64,000 nucleotides of DNA from Sialis fuliginosa (Eukaryota > Arthropoda > Insecta > Megaloptera > Sialidae): the NCBI GenBank assembly GCA_961205875.1, contig OY540818.1, positions 914,001-978,000 of the forward strand, written 5' to 3'. Shown piece after piece: positions 51,623 to 62,923 of this stretch. Made by a program: the position numbers and the translations under genes. The notes under the pieces were generated by a model that saw only the letters and a program-made list of their open reading frames with translations, was not told where the DNA came from and did not search any database. The first letter of the stretch is position 1, and every line of letters starts with the position of its first letter.

Positions 51623-54600
51623 CATTGAGTAAAGAATAACAAGAGAAACAACGCAATGTATTTTGATGAAACGGGGACGATGTTCCAAGCTCTAGATGGC
51701 AGCACTCAAGCCATCTTACAATCGGAACTTGAACTAACTTATTATCCAAGATACAAAATTATCCGTCCCGTACCCCTCGCTTGACAGCTCACTAAGGTTA
51801 AGCTCCGCCTTTACCCAAACCAGTTTAATATATTTATTACTAGTTTCTGTTCATGCTAATGTAAACATTGACGCGACGGTTTTAACGGTTTTAACTATTT
51901 CACACGTTGTGACTTGTGATTCGTACTATTATTTTATTTTTAACCTTTCGTCGGGCGCGACTGATCTGTTTGATACATTTCTAACATGAATATGTATTTA
52001 TATGTAATTGAAAAAGTTATGTTAGTAGTTGGAAAAATTATTGGTATAATAAATGTATTATTAAAATTAAAATAATGAACAAACTCTTTTTTAGGGTTCC
52101 GAAGAAACCCTATTAATCTCACTTTGTTGTCCGTCCGTCCGTCATTTTCAGTCAAAGCAAAATATCTCGTTAACTATATAATAATGAAATTTTTACTGAA
52201 CATGTAAAATAATGCCTTCTATGTAGTAAAAGAAGTACTTTGTTAAAAAAATAATTTTTCAGGGTTGACGCTAAGGAGAAGCTAGGTAAACAAAATATTT
52301 TTTTTATATCAAGGCATGTGGCACGTTTTTTTAAATCAAAAATTGCGCTTTAAAGCAAATCAAAAAAAAAAAAAAAACAATTCTATATCGAGACGTGTGG
52401 GGTATCAAAATGTAGATTTCAATAAGTAAAATTTGACCCTATTTTTCTAACTCAAAAATAGCGCCAGCAGGAGGCTAAAAGCAGTTTTTAATTTTGTCCC
52501 CCCTCTACCTCGGTAACTACTGGTTCAAAAAATCTGCAAAAATTTGGTAACGTGGCTTTAGTGAGACTACCAACGACAAATACTAAAGTCAATAATATCA
52601 TTTTAAATTTTGGAATAATAGGGACGGGTGTCAGAATTTTTAATTTTAATTTTCATATCTAGGCATGTGGGTTATCGAAATATAGATCTCAATTAGTAGA
52701 ATATGACCATATATATTTTTTTTCTAACTCAAAAATGGCGCCTATAGGAGGCTAAAAGTAATATGTATTTTATTTTGTCCCCCCCCCTCTAACTTTGTAA
52801 CTACTGGATCAAAAAATCTGAAAAAAAATTGGTAATGAGGCTGTGGTGAGATTACCTAAGACAAATACTAAAGTCAACAATATAATTTTAAATTTTGGAA
52901 TAATAGGGAGGGACGTCATAGAATTTTTTATTTTTATTTTCATATATAGGCATGTGGGGTGTCAAAATATAGATAACAATTAGTAGAATTTATTTTTATT
53001 TATACTAATATTATAAATGCGAAAGTGTGTCTTATATTCTGAAGAAGGACATGGGCAACTTAGTCTCCCGAAAAAACAACACCTAAAGGATTGCAAGGGG
53101 GTGGAAAAGTTTGTATGGAAAAAAATTGTTTGGTCATTAATATTTCACCCCTTGTTATATATTCAGGGTTGTAATTGGATTCATTCTATCCGGCGGAAAA
53201 AATACCACGAGGGTTGGGGTTTTAGAAGGAAAAAAATACCTTATCTCACATAGGAATTGAGTTATTTACGATTTTGTATAATTAATGAAAAAAAAAGGAA
53301 TATTTCACCCCCTATTCAAATATGAAGAGTTTTAATTAGTTTTATTAGATCCGGCGGGAGAAATACTACGGGGTTGGGGATTTTAGGGGTAAAACAACCC
53401 CCTATCACGCATATGAGCCGTGATATTTACGTTTTTCTATAATGAATAAAAGGAAACAAATTTAATATTTCACCCCCTTTCATATATGGATAGTTTTAAT
53501 TTGTTTCATTCGATCGGATGGGAGGGGGAGATACCACTTTTTTGGGTAGCGGCTATTTAACCCATTAAGGACCAAAATAACAATTTTTTTCGTCAATCTT
53601 TGAGTTCCAAACTCATTAAGAATAATGGAAGTAATATAAATAAAAGTAATGTATTTTACTATTTTCGAGTGTGCTCTTTCGATTTTCGGGTTCAAAATTA
53701 CATTTTTATGGCTCTGAAAAAAATATGGCGGATTTTAAGTCGAAAAGTATCAAAAAATAAGAGATTTTTTATTTTCACTTTTTTTTTCGAGTCGAAAGAG
53801 TATCAGAATTGAATTGAAACTATGATCAACGGTGATCGGAGATATCAGAGTTTAAGAAAACATTTTTTTTCTCACCTTAAACCATTTTAAACTCACCAAA
53901 ATGATAAAAATAATAAAAAAATTTGTAAAATTAAAATTTTCATGCTTTTATGAGCTACTTATAATAAAAGTGAAATTATATGTTAGATACACTATTACAG
54001 TAAATATTTTCACTCATTCCCCGTTTTTAATTCAATATGATGGGGGTAAAAATTAAAAAATCATCATTTTTTTCGGAATTTTTAGTGATAAAACTTTATA
54101 AACTACATGTTTTATATCTTTCAGTCATATTCAAATTACTGTGTACATTTTGGGCTGCTTATTGTGAGTCCCTTTGCCTCTCTCTGATAGCTGACTTATT
54201 TTAGTGTTTGTTTTTGAAACACTTATCGCAAAATCTCGTCACATTCCTTACACAATTTTCTAGTTCTTATTGGACAATTTGAACAAGCTTTCAATGTTTC
54301 AAGCCGAGATTTTACGTGTGGTTTTCGACGTTTCAGCTTACCTTTTAGAATGTAATGTTTAGTAATAGAAATCGTGAAATCTTTTATTCCAATTTTTTTT
54401 TCATTGCTTTAAATCCATACTAATATTAAAAAAACAGACAAACACACTTTCGCATATATGCGAAAGTGTGTTTGTCTGTTTTTTTACCTTTTCACGACTA
54501 AACCGATGAACCGATCTTCGTGAAATTTGGCTGGAAGATAGCTTGCATCCTGAAGAACGACATATGCTACTTTGTATCCCGAAAAATGTATTAGATAAAA

Positions 54601-55630
54601 AAATGGGTGTGTAAAATTTGACCTGTTTATCGATTATCATACAAAAATTTGTATTATCTATATGTATTATGTATTAACCTAACCGAACTTAAAAAATTAT
54701 AAATATTTCGGCTCCTATGCGAGAGAGGGTACTTCCCCATAGTATTTTTCCCGCCAGATCGAATGAAAATAATTACGACTCTCCATACGCGACAGGGGAT
54801 GCAATATTAAATTATTATTTTTTCTGTTTTTCTTTATATGTAGAAACATTCCAGCCGTCGCGTCGGTCTAAAAAAAGGATTTTTATTTCTTCAAAATATC
54901 AAAAAAATGTACATAAATAATAAAAATTTCGATGATACCTATTTGGTCAAAAGTAATTTTAATAAATAATATTTGAGAAATAAAAAAAAAAAGAATTTTT
55001 AATTTTCATTGAAGAAGATAAAAAAACTTATTTTGTATATATTATTATATGTAATATGTATCGGTCCACAATCCATATTTTATGTTTAAAGCAATGTAGA
55101 TACAAAAAACCGCAGAACCATATTTTTAGTTTTGATATATTTTTATATTAATTTGAAATGAATAAAACGATCAATCTAATTTTACTTATTATATCATCAG
55201 TAATGTAACATCGCGTCGCAAATTTAAATTTCTTACAACTTATAAAAACCTATTTTAAAGCATAAATCTATTATATTATTGATAGCAGCAATTATCTCAA
55301 ATAATTTTAACATTACATATTTTTTTTGTTTTATTTAAAAGGAAAAGATAATAAGTAACGAATATTTCTTGCAACGTTCTTGCCGCCTTTGTATCACGTA
55401 TCAGCTGACTTAAAATAATGTAAACATGACGTTCGTAAATCATTTCAGAGGGCGGAGCTTAAAATCTGACGATTTAGCAGAGTCGAAAACCAGATATTTC
55501 GTATATATAATTAATAATTTTTTCAATAGATACCAGCACTTCCTGGGGCTCAAATAGTGCATGGTTCATATATCTACTGCGTTTCAGCTCTCCCGTATAC
55601 GTTGTTTCTCTTGTTATTCTTTACTCAATG
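51623..55630 (-). mobile_element. TIR element E2 (4.0 kb, 7-bp target duplication), inverted relative to E1
   Basis: Same 31-bp ends as E1; TTTATAT flanks both sides (51616-51622, 55631-55637). Most of its sequence is E1 in reverse complement without the nested 1.05-kb element. The two lie 216 bp apart, so together they form a 9.3-kb imperfect inverted repeat. At 54428-54485 there is a private 29-bp foldback palindrome that E1 lacks. Confidence 0.8.
54428..54485. repeat. Perfect 58-bp palindrome private to E2
   Basis: AAAAAAACAGACAAACACAC followed by TTTCGCATA is immediately followed by its own reverse complement. E1 has only one arm at the same place and then continues normally, so E2 gained the inverted piece locally. 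Confidence 0.8.
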
Positions 55631-55911
55631 TTTATATTAAATGACTACTTCGGGGACCTAAATTAATATACATGGAATACCAACAGATGGCGCTACCATG
55701 ATTGTTTTTAAAACTGGTTTGACCAGATCAATTATTTTTCAAGCAATGTCGATTTATTTTGTTATTCACTTTAAAGGGCCGTATTCTGAAAAAAATGTTT
55801 TTATATTCTAATTAAATAATGAAATGCCAAATTGATTTGTGGTGTTAATAATTAAACCAAATAATAATTATTCAAATTATTATTATTGCTTAAATTGCTT
55901 GTTTGTATATT

Positions 55912-56268
55912 CAGTCGCGTACCCCGGGGGGGAGGGGGGGCATTTGCCCTGAGGGCGGCAAAATTATGGATTGGGGGCGACAAATTTGAGTTAGCAAATA
56001 AAAAATATAGTGCAACGGGGGAAGGGTGGCAAATTTGCCAACTGTTAAGCGCGGATCCAGGGGTTGGTAATGGGGGACATGACCCCTCCCAAATCTCAAA
56101 AATTAAATATAAAAATGTTAATTTATTTTTTTACATGTCACAGTCCATGACCCCTCCCCCACGCCCCAATTGACATTTCTCAGATCATGACCCCCCCCCC
56201 CCAAATTGTAAACCTAGATCCGTGCCTGCTAGCTGTCCTGAGTGGTAGAAACCTACGGTACGCCACTG
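55912..56268. mobile_element. hAT-type non-autonomous element, copy B version
   Basis: Starts CAGTCGCGTACC and ends GGTACGCCACTG with a perfect 8-bp duplication TGTATATT (55904-55911, 56269-56276). It is the same insertion as 9655-10009 and includes the nested GCGCGGATC MITE (about 56046-56229). Confidence 0.8.
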
Positions 56269-56432
56269 TGTATATTACCTAACCTCCTCCTTTTTTTGAA
56301 GTTTGTAAAAATAAGGTATAATTAAATACCATAGACATAGACATAGAGCATGGACCGCGCTTTCTATATTAACATAATGATGTAACATTTCTCCAAAACA
56401 GTGAGAGAAATGCGGTGGCGTTTGGGATATAT

Positions 56433-57131
56433 CTAGGGTTGCCAGAAGCTCAAGATGAAAAAAGAGAACTAGTTCATTAAAAAAAGAGGACAAATTGATA
56501 AAATCAAAAAAATTATATTGTGGTTTACGGAAATCGATAAAATTGGTCAAATATATGAACATATTATATTTTTATTAAATAAATCTTTCTTTTTTTGATT
56601 TTAAAAACTTTACATATTCAATTGTTAAACACATTTTGAAGTTATTTTATTTATTATTATACAGTTATGTTATCTATAAAAACCTGTGTCCACGATACAA
56701 GAACTTGGTACTAAATTTCGGACCAAGTTATTGGATCATGGCTTAACTTACAGTTACAAATTTATAATCTTACTTATATTATTTAAAATAATATTTAAAT
56801 TAATAAAATTAAATTGTTTTAAAATATTCCAAAATAAATGTAATGTATTCACTATTCACCAAAATCCAAAAATTATAGTACATAATAGTACCTACATAAG
56901 ACATTCAAATTGGAATTCGTCTACAATTGAATTTGTATCACGACATTCGTGACCTGATATTAGTTAGTAAATACAGTTTAGGTACCTTGAAGTACAAAAA
57001 TTTAAATCAAAATATGCCCAATTAAAAAAAGAGAACAAAAGAGGACATTTCAATATAAAAAAAGAAAAAGAAAGATCCAAGCTAAAAAAGAGAACATGTT
57101 CTCTTTAAAAGAGACATTCTGGCAACCCTAG
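56433..57131. mobile_element. 0.7-kb TIR element (CTAGGGTTGCCAGA ends)
   Basis: Starts CTAGGGTTGCCAGAA and ends TTCTGGCAACCCTAG. ATATAT precedes and follows it, and copy A has the single site GGGATATATCTATCTC. The duplication is 6 bp, or slightly more if the terminal CTA is counted as target. The interior has repeated AAAAAAGAGAAC motifs near both ends. An 88-codon frame inside has no recognisable feature and is probably chance. Confidence 0.75.
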
Positions 57132-58000
57132 ATATATCTATCTCTTTTTCTAATAAGATTGAAATAGACACTACTGTTTAAAAAAGGACAAGTATGTCCT
57201 AAACCTATTTCAATATCTTTCTTTTGACACGGCTCTGTTTTCAAGTCAGATACGCAATCCATTCTCTATATCTTTTACCATAACGGTATTCGTACCATTA
57301 TGTGACAGATGAGTTATACGCATGCGCATAAAATGTACCGCGAAATTTAAAAAAAGTTATTTTTTAAATTCTTTTTCTTTATCTTTTGTATTTCATTTAA
57401 ACTTGATATTGATATGAAATTACTTAATTAGATATTAATAAGTCTTAATAATAATATATCAACTGTCATTTGTTAAATATTCGGTTATTTATGATCTCTT
57501 TTTTTGGAAAGATAATTTGAAAGTCCATGTACGTTGTATGTCTTTACAAATGGATAACATATAAAAATATGATTTTTATTTTCAAATAAACGTACATTAT
57601 GTTTTTAAATATTTGGAAAAATGTATAAATATGTTATTTGTGTCTTCACATCAGTTATGAATGATATTTCAAGAAATTTATAAGTAAACATTTTTGCAAT
57701 AATTTGACAGTTTTATTTCTTCTACTTAACGAATAGGTACTTCGGGGACAATTATTATTTGTATGTATCACCATGGGCGTAGTCAGACTTTTGTTCAGGG
57801 GGGGAGGATTTTTTTTTTAAACCGGTTTAGTAGGCGTGTTTGCCTAGGACCCCGTGGAAAAGGAAGGGGGGGGGGGGTCGAATAGTCGGTAGTTAATCTT
57901 TTTGGATGTTGAAGAGCAAACAATGCTCCCACATTATTATGGTACCCTTACCTAAAAAGTTTTATAAACATGTCTTGAGGCTTCCGCGGTGGTCTTGATA

Positions 58001-58151
58001 TGGATCTTGGCTTCTGGGTGTAAGCCGCGTCGGTTTGGTCGTGTTATCGAGAGTTATAAGAGCCCTGAAGATGTCCACTGCAATGTGTGACGAAACGTTG
58101 GCCGATAACACGACCAAACCGACGCGGCTTACACCCAGAAGCCAAGATCCA
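58001..58151 (+). ncRNA. Perfect 48-bp stem enclosing a hammerhead-like core, copy B
   Basis: Same structure as 25417-25567. CTGAAGA at 58065-58071 in place of CTGACGA, GAAA at 58092-58095. The stem remains a perfect match although the surrounding sequence of copies A and B has diverged in places. Confidence 0.5.
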
Positions 58152-58975
58152 TTTTATAAACATTTTTTTAAATAAAAAATCTTTTCAATGGGCTTCAAAT
58201 ATTCGGCGCCTCGGGCCTCGACATGTGTATGTACGGGTCTGATAAATGGCCATTAATGCAAACAAAATTTGGGTAATTTTTCGTATTTTTCTTAAATATT
58301 CTATCGTTTCGATGCTACGCCGCGCGGTTGCAGCTTTGAACTTTAGCTAGTGAAATTCTGTGATTTTCATTAAATTATCGAATTGCAATAATACATATGT
58401 TTTCTAGACTTGTCGAGGAATTGTAAAAAGGTTATGAAAAAAATTATCAATTTCATTATTTTTGATATCTATAGATAGGTGTGCAAAAAGTAACGATGAA
58501 AAGTCATCCTTTTTTTCATTTCTTCTTTTATTTTGACCACATTATTTTGAATCAATTAAATTTATATTTGGATATTTTTTTGAAGACAAAATCCTCTTCA
58601 GAAATATAAGTAGGTACTCTACGTTGCTATTTTGGTCTTTTTTTAAGTCTATATTTTATATTCGAAAATTTAAATATCACTGTTTTTTTATTTCAATCTC
58701 TTGTTGCAGCGGTAAACTGTTAATGTCATTGTCGTTTATCCTTTTTATACAAGAGAAAAAAGTTTAATGTTTTTTTTCTCGATATTTAACTATATATGTA
58801 TATTTATCAAGTCATTTCAAAATTAAATCGGAAGCACCCCACACTGCCCATGCCTGGCTACGCCCATGTATATAACATGAATACTAAATATTATTTATTA
58901 AGAATTATTTAATTGTTGATTAGTTTCATTCAACGGTTACTAATAAACAAAGAGAGCACATCATTTTCAATTTCA

Positions 58976-59202
58976 TCTACTATATATAACGAAGTATGTA
59001 CATATTGTACGTGTTAACTTACAACTTATTCTATTTACGACCGATGTCTAGGAACCTATCTCGGTTGTAAGTCGAGGAATACCTGTACTACGATATATAA
59101 CGTATGTCTTATCAGTTTAAGCGTAAAACAAATATTCAATGTTTTTAAATGCTGCGAGAAGTTCAAACATGCTTGACTGATTTAAATTTACTTTTTTCAT
59201 TA
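58976..59202 (+). mobile_element. Helitron 5' end fused to half a MITE
   Basis: TCTACTATATATAACGAAG follows an A at the point where copy B stops matching copy A, consistent with insertion between A and T. After 19 bp it continues as the right half of the mariner-type MITE seen at 60537-60825 and then the segment also found at 60840-60960. No CTAG end lies before the next Helitron start at 59203. Confidence 0.55.
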
Positions 59203-60480
59203 TCTACTATATATAATGAAGTGCCCTGACTGACTGATAATCATTTTTTTGACCATTTCCACTCATCGGAGAAACTTGAAATTTGGTATATACATTCCTT
59301 GGGGGTAAAAAATAACAACTAGTGGGCCTTTTTTGAAAAAGTTTATAAATGGGGTAACAAGGGGCCCCCAATTTTTCAAAAAAAAAGTTAGAATTTTTTT
59401 ATTATTTTTTTTATATTCCTTGGGCGATATAATGTAAGGTTCAAATTTCAGATTTAAAAAAAAAGAAAAAAAAAGGAAAAAAAAAGTTTTGATGTAAAAA
59501 AGTATCAAAACGAAAACCGATATTAGATTTTTTTAATTTTTTTCAAATACTTTGGTTAATTGACAACCATAAACCCGTGTCTGATTTTTGAAAAAGATAT
59601 GTTAAAGAGGAGAAAATAAACAAAATACGTTTACATATAATGCGCATTAAGCATTTACTAAATTAATTGCAAATGTCGTAACTATGGATACATTATATTT
59701 TATTGATTATTTTAAAAAAATTTAAATGTCAGTGGCCATTTAAAATTTTGAAGTGAACAATAAAATATAACAAAAAAGAAATATAAAGAACATAACGAAT
59801 GAAAAAATATGCACAACTCTAATGTAATATATAATTAAAATTTTCATAAATAAATTTGACAAAAAAATTCAGCATTCGGACACAATTCGACCAACATTCG
59901 GCGATAGATATGTGTTCCCGGTACAAATAAAAATTAAGTATATAATGACATTTTTTTAATCTTATGTCATTGAATTATCAATATTTTTACTTTCATAGGT
60001 ATAGGTATTTTATTATATTTATTTGTAATCATAAATATCAGAAGAATTTATATAATTTCAAATTAACATTGTAATTTTAAATGATATTATTTTAATTGTT
60101 GTTTGAAACTGTATATCTGTCATCTTTACCCAATGTACTAACCTAAAATGTACATTTACAAAATTAAAACAAGATGTTGATTTATTGCAAATTGTTACGA
60201 AAGCTTCATTCAATTGACAAGACCTATATTTGATTGTAATTAATTAATTAATTGTACAAAGGGTGTACGAGTATCTACAAGAGCTAATAATGTATTTATA
60301 TAGACACATTGATGAATTTTTGAAAGACACGAGCAGAAAAACCAAAAATGAAATTATTTTTAATATTCATAAAATGTTCAAATCATGTAAGTACATGATG
60401 TAATACAATACATGTACCAGAAGTCATAAAATAATTTTTTGTCGTTGTCATATCAGAAACAAATGTCATAATATGTATTT
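59203..60480 (+). mobile_element. Helitron-like element, TCTACTATATATAATGAAG family
   Basis: The start TCTACTATATATAATGAAG follows A59202. The segment to about 60260 is repeated directly at 62924-64000 with few differences (shared GACCATTTCCACTCATCGGAG, CAACTAGTGGGCC, GGGGCCCCC, ACAATTCGACCAACATTCGG). No Rep/helicase is seen. The 3' end is unclear. Confidence 0.6.
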
Positions 60481-60536
60481 AGTATGCAATATATTTTCAT
60501 ACGACAAGAGTTGAAAACGCATCGTAAACAAATATA

Positions 60537-60825
60537 CAGGTAATCCTCGACTTATAATTGTCTTTGTCTCTTTCTTACATGCACATATTACATAAATGAA
60601 ACAAACAGTTCCGGGAATTTCCCAAAAATGTAATTTATTATTATTTATGTAGATATTTTTGGGAACCCGCAACTGTTTGTTATGTATAGAAAATGCGATT
60701 CGCTTCACATCAAGGAAAACGTCCAAAGCAAAAATATGTACATATTGTACGTGTTAACTTACAACTTATTCTATTTACGATCGATGTTTAGAAACCTATC
60801 TCGGTTGTAAGTCGAGGAATACCTG
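60537..60825. mobile_element. 289-bp mariner-type MITE (CAGGTAATCCTCGACTTA ends)
   Basis: Left CAGGTAATCCTCGACTTATAA and right TTGTAAGTCGAGGAATACCTG are inverted repeats with three mismatches, flanked by TA on both sides (60535-60536, 60826-60827). A half copy sits at about 58994-59092. No coding capacity. Confidence 0.7.
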
Positions 60826-60839
60826 TACTACGATATATA

Positions 60840-61979
60840 ACGTATGTCTTATCAGTTTAAGCGTAAAAAATATCAAAGTTAATATTCAATGTTTTTAAAT
60901 GCTGCGAGAAGTTCAAACATGCTTGACTGATTTAAATTTACTTTTTTCCTTATTTTATATATTACTTACAAAATAACCAAGACGTTCCATTAAAATTTCA
61001 GGATTTGTGAAGTGTTCTGTCGTAGGAAAAGTTTAGGAAGCACTGTTCTACATCATACTTCAATATCAACCAAATTGAGTTATTGAGGGTAAAAAATATA
61101 TTGAAAAAACCTCATAGAGAAACCATATTTAGTTTGTGCAATAAAGTTTTAACAGGTACGATTTTTCTAAAATATCTTAAAATTAATAAAATTAAAATTG
61201 ATAAAAACCCAGCTCTAATGAATAAATAAGAAAGCACTCCGTCACAGCACTATATTATTCCGTCGCGGGAAAGTACCTACCATATAGGCCAGTCAGGATC
61301 CACTCAGGGCTAGCTACGTCACTGGTTACGATACTATATTATTGTTGGTTACGATATTTCATAAAACAGATATCGGTGCTTAGAATACATTGTCTGGAGG
61401 AATACGATAAAAGTTTTAACAGATTTTTTAGCGGAAAAGAGAATTTTGTCGCTTATATATGAGATTTTTAGAATCGATAACTCAATTTCGCAAAAAGTGT
61501 ATCTTACGATACTTTGCCTTGGAGGGGACGATATAGAAATAATTTAACCAGGTATGTTATAATTTAGGTATATAAAAACATAGTACCTAGCCATGGAATA
61601 CGGAATTTTATAATTTACGGTTTCAATATTTTATTTTATTAATTTAGGTTACTATGATTATGTCTCTTTAAAATATTTTGTCGAACAATTAAATGATTTT
61701 TGACACATATTAACAATTAAATATTTTGAAATGCCTATATTGATTGAAAATTTAAATATGAAGAAACATTTCATTTCTATGAAAGGTAAAATATCGAAAT
61801 TAATTATTAGGTTTGGTGTAAATTTTTCGAAACACAATTTTTCGAATCACAATTTTTCAAATCAAAATTCTTCGAATGAACAATTTTTCGAAAAATTTAA
61901 GTTTTATTGTTTAAATTTTAATTAGTTAATAAAATATTAAGTAAAGTAATATTTGGACATTTTACGATATCCATACTAA
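60840..61979. other. No recognisable gene; short 15-bp repeats near 61820-61895
   Basis: 60840-60960 duplicates 59097-59200. After that I see only AT-rich unique sequence with a moderately GC-rich stretch around 61250-61330 and four to five copies of an AATTTTTCGAATCAC-like 15-mer (61820-61895). The open frame over those repeats is a by-product of their length being a multiple of three. Confidence 0.5.
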
Positions 61980-62923
61980 TATTATAAATGCGAAAGTGTG
62001 TTTGTCTGTCTGTTTTCTGTTTGTTACCTTTTTACGGCTAAACCGCTTTACCGATTTTGATGAAATTTGGCAGTGAGATAGCTTGCATCCCGAGGACGGA
62101 CATAGGCTATTTCGTATCTTAAAAATTCAACCCCTAAGAAATTGCAAGGGGGTAGAAATTTTTTAATTTTTTTTAGTAATTATTATTTTACCCCCCGATA
62201 CATATGAAGGGTTGTAAGTGGTTTTATTCGATCCGGCGGGAAAAATACCACGGGGGCGTAGGTTTTAGGGGGCAAAACAACCCTCTATCTTGCATAGGAG
62301 CCGAGATATTTACGATTTTGTATAATGAAAGAAAACTAAAAATAAGAAAAATTTAATATTTTACCCCCTGTCACATATGAAGAGTTGTAATTGATTACAT
62401 TCGATCTGGCGGGCAAAAATACTACGGAAGAGGGATTATTAGGGGGACAAAACAACCCCTTATCTTACATAGGAGTCGCGACTTATATTATAAATGCGAA
62501 AGTGTATCTCTCAGTCTGTCTATTTGTTACCTGTTCACGACTAAACTGCTTTACCGATTTTGATGAAATTTGGCAGTGAGATGGCTTACATCCCAAGGAC
62601 GGATTAAGGCTATTTCATATCTCGAAAATTCAACCCCTAAGGAATTGCAAGGGGGAGGAAAATTTTAAATTTTTTTTAGTAATTAATATTTTACCCGTTA
62701 CATATGAAGGGTTGTAAGTGGTTTTATTCGATCCAGCGGGAAAAATACCACGGGGGTGGGGGTTTTAGGGCGGAAAAACCCCTCTATCTCGCATAGGAGC
62801 CGACACATTTACGATTTTGCATAATTAAAGAAAACTAAAAATAAGATAAATTTAATATTTTACCCCCTGTCACATATGAAGGGTTTCGAAATCCACGCGA
62901 GCGAAGTCGCGGGTAGCAGCTAG
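61980..62923 (+). mobile_element. Complete non-autonomous Helitron, dimeric body
   Basis: 5' TCCATACTAATATTATAAATG, 3' hairpin CGCGAGCGAAGTCGCG then GGTAGCAGCTAG. A61979 and T62924 flank it, the expected A/T target. The body consists of two related units (61980-62480 and 62481-62880), the same dimer as at 3067-3995, so the dimer is a property of the family and not a local accident. No protein is encoded. Confidence 0.85.

Larger units (their letters stand above)
41802..58975. mobile_element. Large non-autonomous element with GGGAC subterminal repeats, copy B (right end not seen)
   Basis: Colinear with copy A once insertions are removed: 41802-41903 matches 9241-9337, 51585-51622 continues it, 55638-57736 matches copy A up to 10755, and 57737-58975 matches 25151-26376. 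Insertions unique to this copy are 41904-51579, 51623-55630, 56433-57131 and the Helitron starting at 58976. Elements shared with copy A are 55912-56268 (hAT-type with its MITE) and the CATGGGCGTAG element at about 57770-58866. Confidence 0.75.

Noticed and set aside
54428..54485. The foldback as a transcription terminator hairpin
   Set aside because: E1 lacks the second arm and the sequence is part of a Helitron fragment; rho-independent termination does not apply in this context.
56686..56952. 88-codon frame inside the CTAGGGTTGCCAG element
   Set aside because: No motif, no upstream promoter signal, composition as expected for AT-rich DNA, and the element is only 0.7 kb.
9241..58975. Host segmental duplication as the explanation for copies A and B
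   Set aside because: Inverted subterminal repeats and defined ends next to TA runs fit a transposable element family better, though the boundaries are not fully proven.
59263..59508. 81-codon minus-strand frame (repeated at 62984-63229)
   Set aside because: Lies within a non-coding Helitron body; similarity between the two is explained by the element being duplicated.
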